From positions 43,597-107,596 of the forward strand of contig JAGBCQ010000020.1 in assembly GCA_017937925.1 (NCBI GenBank): DNA of 64,000 nucleotides. The letters run 5' to 3'. Position 1 is the first letter of the stretch. The number at the start of each line of letters is the position of its first letter. This DNA comes from Paraprevotella sp. GTDB lineage: Bacteria > Bacteroidota > Bacteroidia > Bacteroidales > Bacteroidaceae. Positions 1-8,295 of this stretch are shown here, in pieces. Under the pieces are notes generated by a model. The model was not told where the DNA came from. It worked only from the letters and a program-made list of their open reading frames with translations, and ran no database searches. A program made the translations under genes and the position numbers.

Positions 1-1
1 A

Positions 2-583
2 GAGCCATTTGCTGTTATCAATTGCGATGACTTCTATGGTCAAGACGCTTTCGCTTCTGTTGGTAAGTTCTTAAGCGAACTTCCTGAAGGTAGCAAAAAC
101 AAATATGCCATGGTTGGTTTCCGTTGCTGCAACACTTTGAGCGAAAATGGATCCGTAGCTCGCGGTATCTGCGTTTACGATGAAAACCATCATTTGACTG
201 ACGTTGTAGAACGTACAGAAATTATGCGTGTACCTGCAGACGGTCCGATTTGCTACAAAGATGAAAATGGTGAATGGATTGCAGTGGATGAGAATGTTCC
301 TGTATCTATGAATATGTGGGGATTCACACCCGATTACTTTGAGCACAGCGAAGCTTACTTCAAGGAGTTCCTTTCTGATCCTAAGAATATGGAAAACTTG
401 AAAGCAGAATTCTTCATACCATTGATGGTCAACAAACTTATTAATGACGGTACTTCAACTTGCGAAGTTCTTGATACTACCTCCAAGTGGTTCGGTGTAA
501 CTTATGCTGCCGACCGTGAGGCAACTGTAGAGCGTATCGCTCAATTAGTTAAGGATGGTGTATATCCTGAAAAGTTGTTCTAA
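2..583 (+). CDS. Nucleotidyltransferase, C-terminal part (5' end outside window)
   Basis: The reading frame is open from base 2, so this is the last 193 codons of a longer gene that starts before the window; the ATG at 110 is internal. The first visible residues contain a CDDFYG stretch, which resembles the metal-binding acidic motif of sugar-phosphate nucleotidyltransferases (NTP_transferase fold). Members of this Bacteroidales family are around 300 residues, so roughly a third is missing. The reaction would be transfer of a nucleotide to a sugar phosphate, but the substrate cannot be read from the fragment. A strong terminator follows 20 bases after the stop. Confidence 0.75.
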   Translation, partial: EPFAVINCDDFYGQDAFASVGKFLSELPEGSKNKYAMVGFRCCNTLSENGSVARGICVYDENHHLTDVVERTEIMRVPADGPICYKDENGEWIAVDENVPVSMNMWGFTPDYFEHSEAYFKEFLSDPKNMENLKAEFFIPLMVNKLINDGTSTCEVLDTTSKWFGVTYAADREATVERIAQLVKDGVYPEKLF

Positions 584-603
584 AAAACAATAAACCATAC
601 ATT

Positions 604-645
604 AAAAAACTTCCTCATCGGTATTTGCTGATGAGGAAGTTTTTT
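604..645. terminator. Bidirectional intrinsic terminator
   Basis: A perfect 16-base inverted repeat (604-619 and 630-645) with a 10-base loop, starting with six A and ending with six T. It lies between two convergent genes and can serve both strands. Confidence 0.9.
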
Positions 646-666
646 AATCTCCGTAGCGAAGTTATT

Positions 667-1410
667 TCATAATACCGTATTTCGTCTAGGCGTTAATCGA
701 ACCAAGTAGTCATAATGTTCTCCCTCCGCAACCAATTCTGCAACAAAACCATTTTGTTCTGCATAATAAGATAAGGTGGAAAAATCAACGTAAAGCCAAT
801 CAAAAGGTTCTCCTTTGATGCCTTTATACTGCATCCGGTAGTTCATTTCTCCGTAATAACCATCATTTAAGTCTATGTCAAGACTACCATCTTCATTCTC
901 AAAGATATAACGCAAATCGCTGGAGTCCATTAAAATAAAGCCTTCGGGTGCCAATAATTGTTTCATACGGTGAAAGAATTTCGGCATACCTTCAAGTCGT
1001 CCGATGATACCCGAACCATTCATTAGCATCAGCACTGTGTCATATTGTCCCATGAAGCATTCATCATACAAATCAGACTCAAGAGCGACTTTCACCCCTC
1101 TTTGACGCATCACTTCAACGGATTTGGGAGAAATATCTATCGCAGTCACCTGCATCCCCTTCGCTTGTAGAGCCAGACTATGGCAACCGGCTCCGGCTCC
1201 CACATCCAAAACACGACCTTTACACAACGATAACGCCTGTTTTTCTAGCATAGGCATGTCATCTTCTTTCCTAAAAAGTGTTGCCACCGGCAACTCGTCT
1301 TCATCAAACCCCGTAGCAAAAACTCGCAATCTTGCAGCCTTACCTGTTTCATAAAAATCTCTTATAGCCGCACCCATCGGGTCATTACGTTTATCCATTA
1401 TTTTTGTCAT
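667..1410 (-). CDS. Class I SAM-dependent methyltransferase
   Basis: About 247 residues. The central part has a classical Rossmann methyltransferase glycine motif (VLDVGAGAGCHSLAL) followed by an acidic strand end (TAIDIS), so it binds S-adenosylmethionine; the acceptor is unknown. I chose the ATG at 1410 because a TAnnTTTG promoter box lies at 1431-1438, which would place the transcript start downstream of the TTG at 1428; the ATG at 1398 is a second candidate. The gene is divergent from the copper ATPase and has its own promoter, so it is probably a single-gene transcript ending at the shared terminator. No neighbour hints at a substrate. Confidence 0.8.
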   Translation of the reverse strand: MTKIMDKRNDPMGAAIRDFYETGKAARLRVFATGFDEDELPVATLFRKEDDMPMLEKQALSLCKGRVLDVGAGAGCHSLALQAKGMQVTAIDISPKSVEVMRQRGVKVALESDLYDECFMGQYDTVLMLMNGSGIIGRLEGMPKFFHRMKQLLAPEGFILMDSSDLRYIFENEDGSLDIDLNDGYYGEMNYRMQYKGIKGEPFDWLYVDFSTLSYYAEQNGFVAELVAEGEHYDYLVRLTPRRNTVL

Positions 1411-1430
1411 TTTCCGTTGTTTTTGCAAGG

Positions 1431-1438
1431 CAAAGATA
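1431..1438 (-). promoter_or_regulatory. Promoter -7 box for the methyltransferase
   Basis: TATCTTTG on the minus strand, an exact match to the Bacteroidales TAnnTTTG element, 20 bases before the ATG at 1410. Confidence 0.65.
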
Positions 1439-1471
1439 CGATAAAAATCCTTGTGTACGCAGATAATTCAC

Positions 1472-1479
1472 TATCTTTG
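1472..1479 (+). promoter_or_regulatory. Promoter -7 box for copA
   Basis: TATCTTTG on the plus strand with a TTGTG stretch at 1451-1455 in the -33 area. It sits only 33 bases from the opposite-facing box at 1431-1438, making a compact divergent promoter. Confidence 0.65.
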
Positions 1480-1491
1480 CGTCAAAGAACG

Positions 1492-3966
1492 ATGTCATAT
1501 ATGAAATCTAATCAATATATAAAACAAACATTTCCTGTTCTGGGTATGAGTTGTGCCGCATGCGCTACTAGGATAAGCAAAACACTTAATAATCAAAATG
1601 GAGTACGCTTGGCATCCGTTAATTATGCATCTTCCACCGCTACGATTGAATACGACGAATCCGTTTGCAATCCTCAAACATTAAAATACTCATTGCAATC
1701 TATCGGGTACGACTTACTCATAGAAACTGACAAAAAGCAATTGGAAGAAAAGGTCAAGACGGCACGTTCTGAAAAGTTCAACTTACTGAAACGACAAACC
1801 ATCATTGCTGCATTACTTGCATTTCCTGTAGCTATTATTGGAATGTTTTTCATGAATATCCCCTACGCCAATATAATTATGTGCCTTCTCGCTACACCGG
1901 TTGTTTTCGTATGTGGCAAGGATTTTCATATCAACGCTTGGAAACAATTACGCCATGCGACCGTCAATATGGATACGCTCGTATCCAACAGCACACTTAT
2001 CGCCTACTTTTTCAGTCTTTTCAATATGCTCTTTCCCGAATTCTGGTTACGACGCGGGATTGAGCCTCATGTTTATTTTGAAGCATCAAGTGTTATCATA
2101 GCCTTTATCCTTTTAGGACGACTTTTGGAAGAACGCGCAAAAGGTAATACATCTGCCGCCATACAAAAGTTGATGGGATTGCAACCAAAAACTGTCATAC
2201 TTGTCAATGAAAAAGGAGAAAGTAAAGAAATAAATATTGATGACATCCGTATCGGCGACATTATCAAAGTCAGACCGGGAGAAAAAATAGCTGTGGATGG
2301 GATTATCACTGAGGGCAGTTCATACGTTGACGAGAGTATGTTGAGTGGCGAGCCCATTGCGATTGAAAAAAAAGAAGGGACGCATGTTTATGCCGGAACG
2401 TTAAACCAACGAGGTTCCTTCTGTTTCAAAGCCGAGAAAGTTGGTAGTGACACATTGTTATCTCAAATCATTCGCTTGGTACAAGAAGCACAAGGCAGTA
2501 AAGCACCAGTACAACATTTTGTTGATAAAATTGCTTCTATATTCGTTCCTACCATTATCTCTATAGCGATACTCTCATTCATTCTTTGGTGGACACTTTC
2601 ACCCGAAAACGGTTTTACGCATGGTCTTCTTGCTCTAGTTACCGTACTGATTATTGCCTGTCCTTGCGCTCTCGGTTTAGCAACTCCGACGGCCATAATG
2701 GTGGGCATAGGAAAAGGGGCGGAGAACGGCATCCTAATCAAAGATGCAGAGAGTTTGGAAATTGCCCGAAACATTGACACCATTGTTTTAGATAAGACAG
2801 GCACCATTACCGAAGGGCAACCACATGTAATAAGTTTAGTGTGGAATGACTCCGTACCGCCTTTAAACGATGTCCTATATAGTTTGGAAAAATTATCCGA
2901 ACATCCTTTAGCAGAAGCCATTACCCAACATCTTAAAGGTAAGGAACTTCATATTGATAATTTTGAAAGTCTCACCGGTTTTGGTGTCAAAGGACAATAC
3001 AATGGAATAACTTATTATGCCGGGAATCGCAGACTTTTGTTAGATAAAAACATCTCTATAGAAGATAAATTAGAAAAAGTTGCTGATAAAATGCAACAAA
3101 AGGGATATACAGTTATTTGGTTCACCAACGAAACAACTACACTCGCTGTATTATCTATTAGCGACCGTGTAAAAGAATCCTCAAGACAAGCCGTTGCAGA
3201 ATTAAAAGAAATGGGCATTGAAATTTATATGCTTACCGGTGACAATCAAGATTCTGCCAAGCACATTGCCGAAGCAGTTGGTATTCAGCATTATCATTCA
3301 GAAGTTTCACCGCAAGAAAAGCACGATTTCATCGAAAGAATACAAGATAGCGGTCACGTTACTGCCATGGTAGGCGATGGCATCAATGACAGTGCAGCAT
3401 TGGCACGCGCTGATTTAAGTATCGCAATGGGACACGGCAGTGACATCGCCATGAGTGTAGCACAAACGACTATTATATCGTCCGACCTTCGTAAAATTGC
3501 TGAGACAATCCGCCTATCACGCCACACCGTCCGCACCATACGCCAGAACCTGTTTTGGGCTTTTTTCTATAACATCATCAGCGTACCCATTGCAGCCGGT
3601 ATTCTCTATCCCGTATGCGATTTTCTATTGAATCCCATGATTGCAGGTGCCGCTATGGCATTAAGCAGCGTCAGCGTGGTAAGCAATAGTTTGCGATTAA
3701 GGAAAGCCAATATAAAAGGAGAAGATAAAATTTTGCCCAAACCTATTCAAATCGTCCAAAAGGCCTACCGAATAGAGGGAATGATGTGCCAACACTGTCA
3801 AGCGCGCGTTGAAAAAGCTCTCAATAGCATTGAAGGAGTTCATGCCTCCGTCAGCCTGAACCCTCCGATAGCTGTTATTGAATTTGATGAAGAAGTTATC
3901 CCTTTGGATAGATTACAGGAGCCACTAACTGAAGACGATTATAAAATATACGAATCAGACTTATGA
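1492..3966 (+). CDS. copA: Copper-exporting P1B-type ATPase
   Basis: 824 residues from the ATG at 1492 (1501 is an alternative). It moves monovalent copper out of the cytoplasm using ATP. Visible parts in order: an N-terminal heavy-metal domain with GMSCAAC (residues 18-24), membrane segments, the actuator LSGEP, the CPC metal site in a membrane helix (about 390-392), the phosphorylated Asp in DKTGT (434), the HP nucleotide-site motif (471), GDGIND (about 628), and a second heavy-metal domain at the extreme C-terminus with GMMCQHC (Cys 766 and 769). The C-terminal domain is less usual, as extra metal domains normally sit at the N-terminus. An upstream TTG extension to 1417 is rejected because it would start before the promoter box. 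The stop overlaps the next gene. Confidence 0.93.
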   Translation: MSYMKSNQYIKQTFPVLGMSCAACATRISKTLNNQNGVRLASVNYASSTATIEYDESVCNPQTLKYSLQSIGYDLLIETDKKQLEEKVKTARSEKFNLLKRQTIIAALLAFPVAIIGMFFMNIPYANIIMCLLATPVVFVCGKDFHINAWKQLRHATVNMDTLVSNSTLIAYFFSLFNMLFPEFWLRRGIEPHVYFEASSVIIAFILLGRLLEERAKGNTSAAIQKLMGLQPKTVILVNEKGESKEINIDDIRIGDIIKVRPGEKIAVDGIITEGSSYVDESMLSGEPIAIEKKEGTHVYAGTLNQRGSFCFKAEKVGSDTLLSQIIRLVQEAQGSKAPVQHFVDKIASIFVPTIISIAILSFILWWTLSPENGFTHGLLALVTVLIIACPCALGLATPTAIMVGIGKGAENGILIKDAESLEIARNIDTIVLDKTGTITEGQPHVISLVWNDSVPPLNDVLYSLEKLSEHPLAEAITQHLKGKELHIDNFESLTGFGVKGQYNGITYYAGNRRLLLDKNISIEDKLEKVADKMQQKGYTVIWFTNETTTLAVLSISDRVKESSRQAVAELKEMGIEIYMLTGDNQDSAKHIAEAVGIQHYHSEVSPQEKHDFIERIQDSGHVTAMVGDGINDSAALARADLSIAMGHGSDIAMSVAQTTIISSDLRKIAETIRLSRHTVRTIRQNLFWAFFYNIISVPIAAGILYPVCDFLLNPMIAGAAMALSSVSVVSNSLRLRKANIKGEDKILPKPIQIVQKAYRIEGMMCQHCQARVEKALNSIEGVHASVSLNPPIAVIEFDEEVIPLDRLQEPLTEDDYKIYESDL

Positions 3967-4808
3967 TGAAACTAGACAAATTGTGCGTAGGGTACTACTC
4001 TCCTACACGAACTTCAAGAACCATTGCTCACGCGATTGCCGAAGGCATGAACATCGCACGACGTGAAGATTTAGACCTCACAACTGATAATGGAATAGGA
4101 CCTATTCTCGTAAAAGATTCCATTTGCATTATCTCCGTACCGGTTTATGGAGGGCTTATTGCGCCAATCGCAGCACAACGTTTACGAAGACTACAAGCAA
4201 CCAATTGTGTTGCCATTCCGGTAGTGGTATATGGCAACCGTGACTATGAGGACGCATTGGTACAACTGCGCGATTTATTGATAGAGCAAGGGTTTACAAT
4301 ACTATGCGGTGCCACCTTCATTGGGGAACATTCGTATAGTCGTAGTGAAATGCCTATTGCTGAGGGACGTCCCGATAAGATAGACATACAAATTGCGAAA
4401 GATTTCGGTAGAAAAGCCTTGATACGTTTACAAGAGCAACTACATATCGGAAATATTACCGATACTTATGACAAAGACTTCGCTTTAATGTACGAACAGC
4501 CTTTAAACTCGCTCATCACTTCTCCGAAAATAAAAGGGAACATCCCTTATAAGACGCTTCGGCCATCGACTCCGCAAGCCCCACTTGTCAACGAGAACTG
4601 CTACGGATGCGGCGAATGTTTGGATTGGTGTCCTACAGGCGCCATCACGTTGACAGATGGTCGTTCCATTACTCAAATAGAACTATGTACCAAGTGTTGC
4701 GCATGCGTTAAATTCTGTCCCGTCGGAGGACGAACTTTTGACACACCATACACAGCCATGCTTCATGAGAAGTGCAAAGAACGGCGAGAAGCCGAACTTT
4801 TCATATAA
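3963..4808 (+). CDS. EFR1-type flavodoxin/ferredoxin fusion protein
   Basis: 281 residues. The N-terminal part resembles a flavodoxin (YYSPTRTSRTIAHAIAEG, a phosphate-loop-like segment) and the C-terminal part holds two four-iron four-sulfur ferredoxin motifs: CYGCGECLDWCP starting at Cys 213 and CTKCCACVKFCP starting at Cys 242. This is the layout of the EFR1 ferredoxin family, whose electron partner is generally unknown. The start ATG overlaps the copA stop in an ATGA, so the two are translationally coupled. I infer a role in handling copper stress or reducing something that copper damages, but nothing in the sequence proves that link. Confidence 0.85.
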   Translation: MMKLDKLCVGYYSPTRTSRTIAHAIAEGMNIARREDLDLTTDNGIGPILVKDSICIISVPVYGGLIAPIAAQRLRRLQATNCVAIPVVVYGNRDYEDALVQLRDLLIEQGFTILCGATFIGEHSYSRSEMPIAEGRPDKIDIQIAKDFGRKALIRLQEQLHIGNITDTYDKDFALMYEQPLNSLITSPKIKGNIPYKTLRPSTPQAPLVNENCYGCGECLDWCPTGAITLTDGRSITQIELCTKCCACVKFCPVGGRTFDTPYTAMLHEKCKERREAELFI

Positions 4809-4860
4809 TGTCCTTAATAGTTCAGCCAATGGTTACAAAGTACTTTTTACAATTTTATGC

Positions 4861-4890
4861 TTGTATTCCCGATATTTTTTCTTAATTTCG
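4861..4890 (+). promoter_or_regulatory. Possible promoter before the IIC permease
   Basis: TTG at 4861-4863 and TAATTTCG at 4883-4890 give a near match (one base off) to the Bacteroidales pattern with 19 bases between them, 50 bases before the start at 4940. Confidence 0.35.
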
Positions 4891-4939
4891 CCAAACCTTA
4901 AACTGCATTATATTAAAAATTAAATAAACTATTGAAAAC

Positions 4940-6313
4940 ATGGAAGCTGTATTCAGTTACATTATCGGTTTGGGCGCTGCCGTTATGATGCCCATTATCT
5001 TTACCATCTTGGGTGTTTGCATCCGTATCCCTTTTGCTAAGGCTCTGAAAAGCGGTCTGTACGTAGGTGTTGGTTTCGTCGGTTTATCCGTCATTACCGG
5101 TTTGCTCACCAGCAGTCTAGGCCCTGCCCTTTCAAAAGTTGTAGAAATTTATGAGTTGGAATTAGGCGTATTTGACATGGGTTGGCCGGCTGCAGCATCA
5201 GTGGCATACAACACTTCGGTAGGTGCGTTCATCATTCCCGTGTGCTTAGCTGTAAATCTCGTTTTATTACTATGCAAATGTACTCGTACCGTCAATATTG
5301 ACTTATGGAACTATTGGCATTTTGCCTTTATAGGAGCTGTAGTTTATTTTATGACTAATAGTATTGGATGGGGCTTTTTCGCAGCTATCATTTGCTACAT
5401 CATAACGTTGGTATTGGCAGACTATACTGCGGAGAAATTCCAAAAGTTCTATGACAAAATGGATGGTATTTCTATACCTCAGCCATTCTGTCAAGGATTT
5501 GTACCCTTTGCCGTTGCTATCAACAAACTATTGGACTTGATTCCGGGTTTTGACAAATTGAACATTGACGCAGAAGGGATGAAAAAGAAGTTCGGATTAT
5601 TGGGCGAACCTCTTTTCCTTGGAGTACTTGTCGGCTGTGGCATAGGCACTCTGGCTTGCAATGGAACACAAGAACTGATTGACGGTATTCCCGGCATATT
5701 AGGATTAGGCATCAAAATGGGAGCCGTTATGGAACTTATCCCACGTATCACAAGTTTGTTTATCGAGGGATTGCGTCCTATTTCAGACGCTACACGCGAA
5801 CTTATCTCAAAGAAGTTCGGAGAAAAAGCAAGTTTGTACATCGGAATGAGTCCTGCTCTCGTTATCGGACATCCCGCAACACTCGTCGTTTCATTGCTTT
5901 TGATACCTGTAACGTTAGTTTTGGCTGTTGTACTTCCTGGTAATGAGTTCTTACCCTTGGCCTCACTTGCCGGAATGTTCTACGTTTTCCCATTGATTCT
6001 TCCTATAACAAAAGGCAACGTACTGAAAACATTTATCATCGGTTTGGTCATGATGATAATCGGACTTTATTTCGTAACCTACATGGCCAATGACTTTACG
6101 TTGGCAGCTCACGACGTGTATGCAAAAACACAAGATGCTGCCGTTAAAATTCCGGAAGGGTTCAAGGGCGGTGCGCTTGACTTTGCATCAAGTCCGTTGG
6201 CAGTCCTCATTTATGCGCTTACTAAGTATAGCACATATATTGGTGCAGCAGTGTTAAGTCTTATAACATTGGCACTTGTCTTTTGGAATCGTCATAACAT
6301 CAACAAGAAATAA
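4940..6313 (+). CDS. Orphan PTS galactitol-type IIC permease
   Basis: 457 residues, strongly hydrophobic over its whole length with about ten membrane segments. It resembles GatC of enteric bacteria throughout, for example VGFVGL near residue 45, DMGWPA near 80, the NIDLWNYWH segment near 120, and KKFGLLGEP and GHPATLVVS further on. In a complete phosphotransferase system IIC needs IIA and IIB partners and HPr, none of which are in the window; such systems are rare in Bacteroidales. It probably works as a facilitator or ion-coupled permease. It lies 21 bases before kduI on the same strand, which suggests a uronate-derived ketosugar as substrate (inference). Confidence 0.85.
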   Translation: MEAVFSYIIGLGAAVMMPIIFTILGVCIRIPFAKALKSGLYVGVGFVGLSVITGLLTSSLGPALSKVVEIYELELGVFDMGWPAAASVAYNTSVGAFIIPVCLAVNLVLLLCKCTRTVNIDLWNYWHFAFIGAVVYFMTNSIGWGFFAAIICYIITLVLADYTAEKFQKFYDKMDGISIPQPFCQGFVPFAVAINKLLDLIPGFDKLNIDAEGMKKKFGLLGEPLFLGVLVGCGIGTLACNGTQELIDGIPGILGLGIKMGAVMELIPRITSLFIEGLRPISDATRELISKKFGEKASLYIGMSPALVIGHPATLVVSLLLIPVTLVLAVVLPGNEFLPLASLAGMFYVFPLILPITKGNVLKTFIIGLVMMIIGLYFVTYMANDFTLAAHDVYAKTQDAAVKIPEGFKGGALDFASSPLAVLIYALTKYSTYIGAAVLSLITLALVFWNRHNINKK

Positions 6314-6334
6314 TCTATTAAAACAATTATAATC

Positions 6335-7276
6335 ATGAAAAAATTAGTTATCGCATTGTTTATGGGGTTAGGCTCATTAGCCTCATATGCCCAAGTGAAT
6401 TATACTGTACAAACAGCTTGTCATCCACAAGACGTTAAGCACTACGACACTGAGCGCTTACGCGAAGCATTCTTAATGGAAAAAGTCATGGTGACAGACG
6501 AAATCAACGTGACTTATACTCTTTACGACCGCTTGATTTTTGGTGGCGCCATGCCTGTTAACAAGGTTCTTAAATTGGAAAGTTTCTATGAACTAAAAGC
6601 TGAGCATTTCCTTGACCGCCGTGAGTTAGGTGTCATCAACGTTGGTGGCGACGGCGTTGTAACAGTTGACGGCAAGGAATACCCTATGAAGTTCAAAGAA
6701 GGATTGTATGTAGGTTGTGGAAAGAAAGAAGTTACATTCAAAAGTAATGACCCCGCAAACCCTGCAAAGTTCTACATCAACTCAACTCCTGCATACAAAG
6801 AATACGTCACTCAATTGATTACTACAGACAAAAATGCGGATAAGAAAAAATATGCTATCGCACAATCTGACAAATATGGCAAAATGGAAGACAGCAACGA
6901 CCGCGTTGTAAATCAACTTATCGTAAGCTCTGTATTAGGAAAAGTCAAAGGTGGTGGTACCAACCAACTACAAATGGGATTAACTGAGTTAAAACCGGGT
7001 TCTGTTTGGAACACAATGCCGGCACACACACATACCCGCCGTATGGAAGCTTATTTCTACTTTAACGTTCCTGAAGGCAATGCTATCTGCCATTTGATGG
7101 GCGAGCCCAAACAACAACGTTTGGTTTGGATGCACAACGAACAAGCCATTACATCACCGGAATGGTCTATCCACGCAGCTGCAGGAACAAGCAACTACAT
7201 GTTCATTTGGGGCATGGGTGGCGAGAACCTGAACTATGGCGACAAGGATGAAATCAAGTACACTGAAATGAGATAA
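6335..7276 (+). CDS. kduI: 5-keto-4-deoxyuronate isomerase with a signal peptide
   Basis: 313 residues. KduI converts 4-deoxy-L-threo-5-hexosulose uronate, made by pectin and other uronan lyases, to 3-deoxy-D-glycero-2,5-hexodiulosonate. The body matches the family along its length, with metal ligands visible as His 231, His 233 and Glu 238 in the [11 protein letters not shown] segment and His 280 in WSIHAAAG, and the ERRELGVIN-like segment as DRRELGVIN. The usual length is about 280; the extra N-terminus here is a clear signal peptide (lysines, hydrophobic core, SYAQ cleavage around residue 19), so the enzyme is predicted to be periplasmic rather than cytoplasmic. It forms an operon with the IIC permease. 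No kduD is nearby. Confidence 0.92.
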   Translation: MKKLVIALFMGLGSLASYAQVNYTVQTACHPQDVKHYDTERLREAFLMEKVMVTDEINVTYTLYDRLIFGGAMPVNKVLKLESFYELKAEHFLDRRELGVINVGGDGVVTVDGKEYPMKFKEGLYVGCGKKEVTFKSNDPANPAKFYINSTPAYKEYVTQLITTDKNADKKKYAIAQSDKYGKMEDSNDRVVNQLIVSSVLGKVKGGGTNQLQMGLTELKPGSVWNTMPAHTHTRRMEAYFYFNVPEGNAICHLMGEPKQQRLVWMHNEQAITSPEWSIHAAAGTSNYMFIWGMGGENLNYGDKDEIKYTEMR

Positions 7277-7298
7277 AAAAGAAGAATCAGCCATAAAC

Positions 7299-7333
7299 AA
7301 TAGAACCGCTAGGAAAGTCTTAGCGGTTCTATT
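7299..7333. terminator. Intrinsic terminator after kduI
   Basis: Perfect 13-base stem (7299-7311 with 7321-7333) and a 9-base loop, followed by an AT-rich run. It lies between convergent genes. Confidence 0.85.
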
Positions 7334-7351
7334 ATTTTCGATTGAATTATC

Positions 7352-8122
7352 TTAAAAATTCACTCCTATGTTTGCAGAAAAGATACCACATTTTGTTTTT
7401 TCCGTAATTTCATTAAAATCTAAAGCATATCCTATTCCAATATTGATTCTTTTATAATCAAGCGAAGCTCCAATTTGCCAACCGACTTGCGCTCTATTCC
7501 ACACATATTCTCTGCCAATTTCATCTTCATCAAAACAATTTACTTTCTCTTCAAAGTTTAATGAAGAGTAAAATTCAGCCCATGCTTCACTTCCTAAATT
7601 ATAAAATATATCATTCATTAAATCACTTGAAATAGTTGTTTCTAATTTAGCCTTCTCTTTAGCCATTAGATTTACCCTAACATAGAAACCGGTATAAGGT
7701 TTTATTGAAACATTATCATTTATCTTAACGCAATATACGATATTCAATGGTATCTTTAGTCCTAATTGCGTAATAGAAGCCTCTGCTTCTGTAAGCACAT
7801 CACTATAACCATAATCTGACATATCAATTACCTGTTCCTCTGTTTCTTTGTACTTCGCAAAATTGATTGTCCCTCCGAGTTCCATAAATAAAGGAACTTT
7901 TTTTGCCAATTTAAAAGCATGTACATACCCTACACTTGCACCATTGAATTTATAATCAAAAGCGCCATCAACATCTACTTTTGCTTTAGTTCTATCATAA
8001 GAGAACCGTAATCCTTTCCATCCTTCATTGTTGCTTTTTAGCATCTTGCCAGAATCCTGTGCAATAGCTGATGATGAGCACAAAAGCGCAACCAACAGAA
8101 TAAATAAATTAATTCTTTTCAT
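7352..8122 (-). CDS. Outer-membrane beta-barrel protein
   Basis: 256 residues with a signal peptide (MKRINLFILLVALL, cleavage near AIAQ at residue 22). The rest alternates polar and hydrophobic residues as in a small barrel, with several aromatic-rich strands (GWKGLRFSYD, IKPYTGFYVRV, VGWQIGASLDY) and a final strand SANIGVNF ending in phenylalanine, as expected for insertion by the BAM machinery. This fits the PorT-like/outer membrane beta-barrel families common in Bacteroidales; no specific function is visible. It is a single gene with its own promoter. Confidence 0.75.
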   Translation of the reverse strand: MKRINLFILLVALLCSSSAIAQDSGKMLKSNNEGWKGLRFSYDRTKAKVDVDGAFDYKFNGASVGYVHAFKLAKKVPLFMELGGTINFAKYKETEEQVIDMSDYGYSDVLTEAEASITQLGLKIPLNIVYCVKINDNVSIKPYTGFYVRVNLMAKEKAKLETTISSDLMNDIFYNLGSEAWAEFYSSLNFEEKVNCFDEDEIGREYVWNRAQVGWQIGASLDYKRINIGIGYALDFNEITEKTKCGIFSANIGVNF

Positions 8123-8150
8123 ATTACTTAATTTTAGTTTACATACCTTA

Positions 8151-8158
8151 CAAAGATA
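8151..8158 (-). promoter_or_regulatory. Promoter -7 box for the beta-barrel gene
   Basis: TATCTTTG on the minus strand, exact consensus, 28 bases before the start at 8122. Confidence 0.6.
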
Positions 8159-8258
8159 AGAAGTCTAATTATCATTAACAAGTCCTCATTAATATAAAAT
8201 AACGCTCGCTCATAAAAATACTAAATATTGTTTAATTAACTTTGACTAACTAAAAGCT

Positions 8259-8290
8259 TTTGGTTCTTCCACCAAATAGCCTTACCTTTA
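8259..8290 (+). promoter_or_regulatory. Possible promoter before the amidase gene
   Basis: TTTG at 8259-8262 and TACCTTTA at 8283-8290, 20 bases apart, close to the Bacteroidales consensus. It would give a very short leader before the ATG at 8296, so the assignment is weak. Confidence 0.35.
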
Positions 8291-8295
8291 CACAC

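Noticed and set aside
110-583. Separate 157-residue gene starting at the ATG at 110
   Set aside because: The frame is open to base 2 and the upstream residues (CDDFYG) belong to the same nucleotidyltransferase, so 110 is an internal Met.
1417-1491. Longer N-terminus of copA beginning with TTG
   Set aside because: It would start upstream of the promoter box at 1472-1479 and has no family similarity before the ATG at 1492.
2463-2921. 152-residue minus-strand frame inside copA
   Set aside because: Antisense to conserved CPC and DKTGT motifs of the ATPase; no promoter or family match.
4940-6313. Complete phosphotransferase system
   Set aside because: Only IIC is present; no IIA, IIB, HPr or enzyme I gene exists anywhere in the window.
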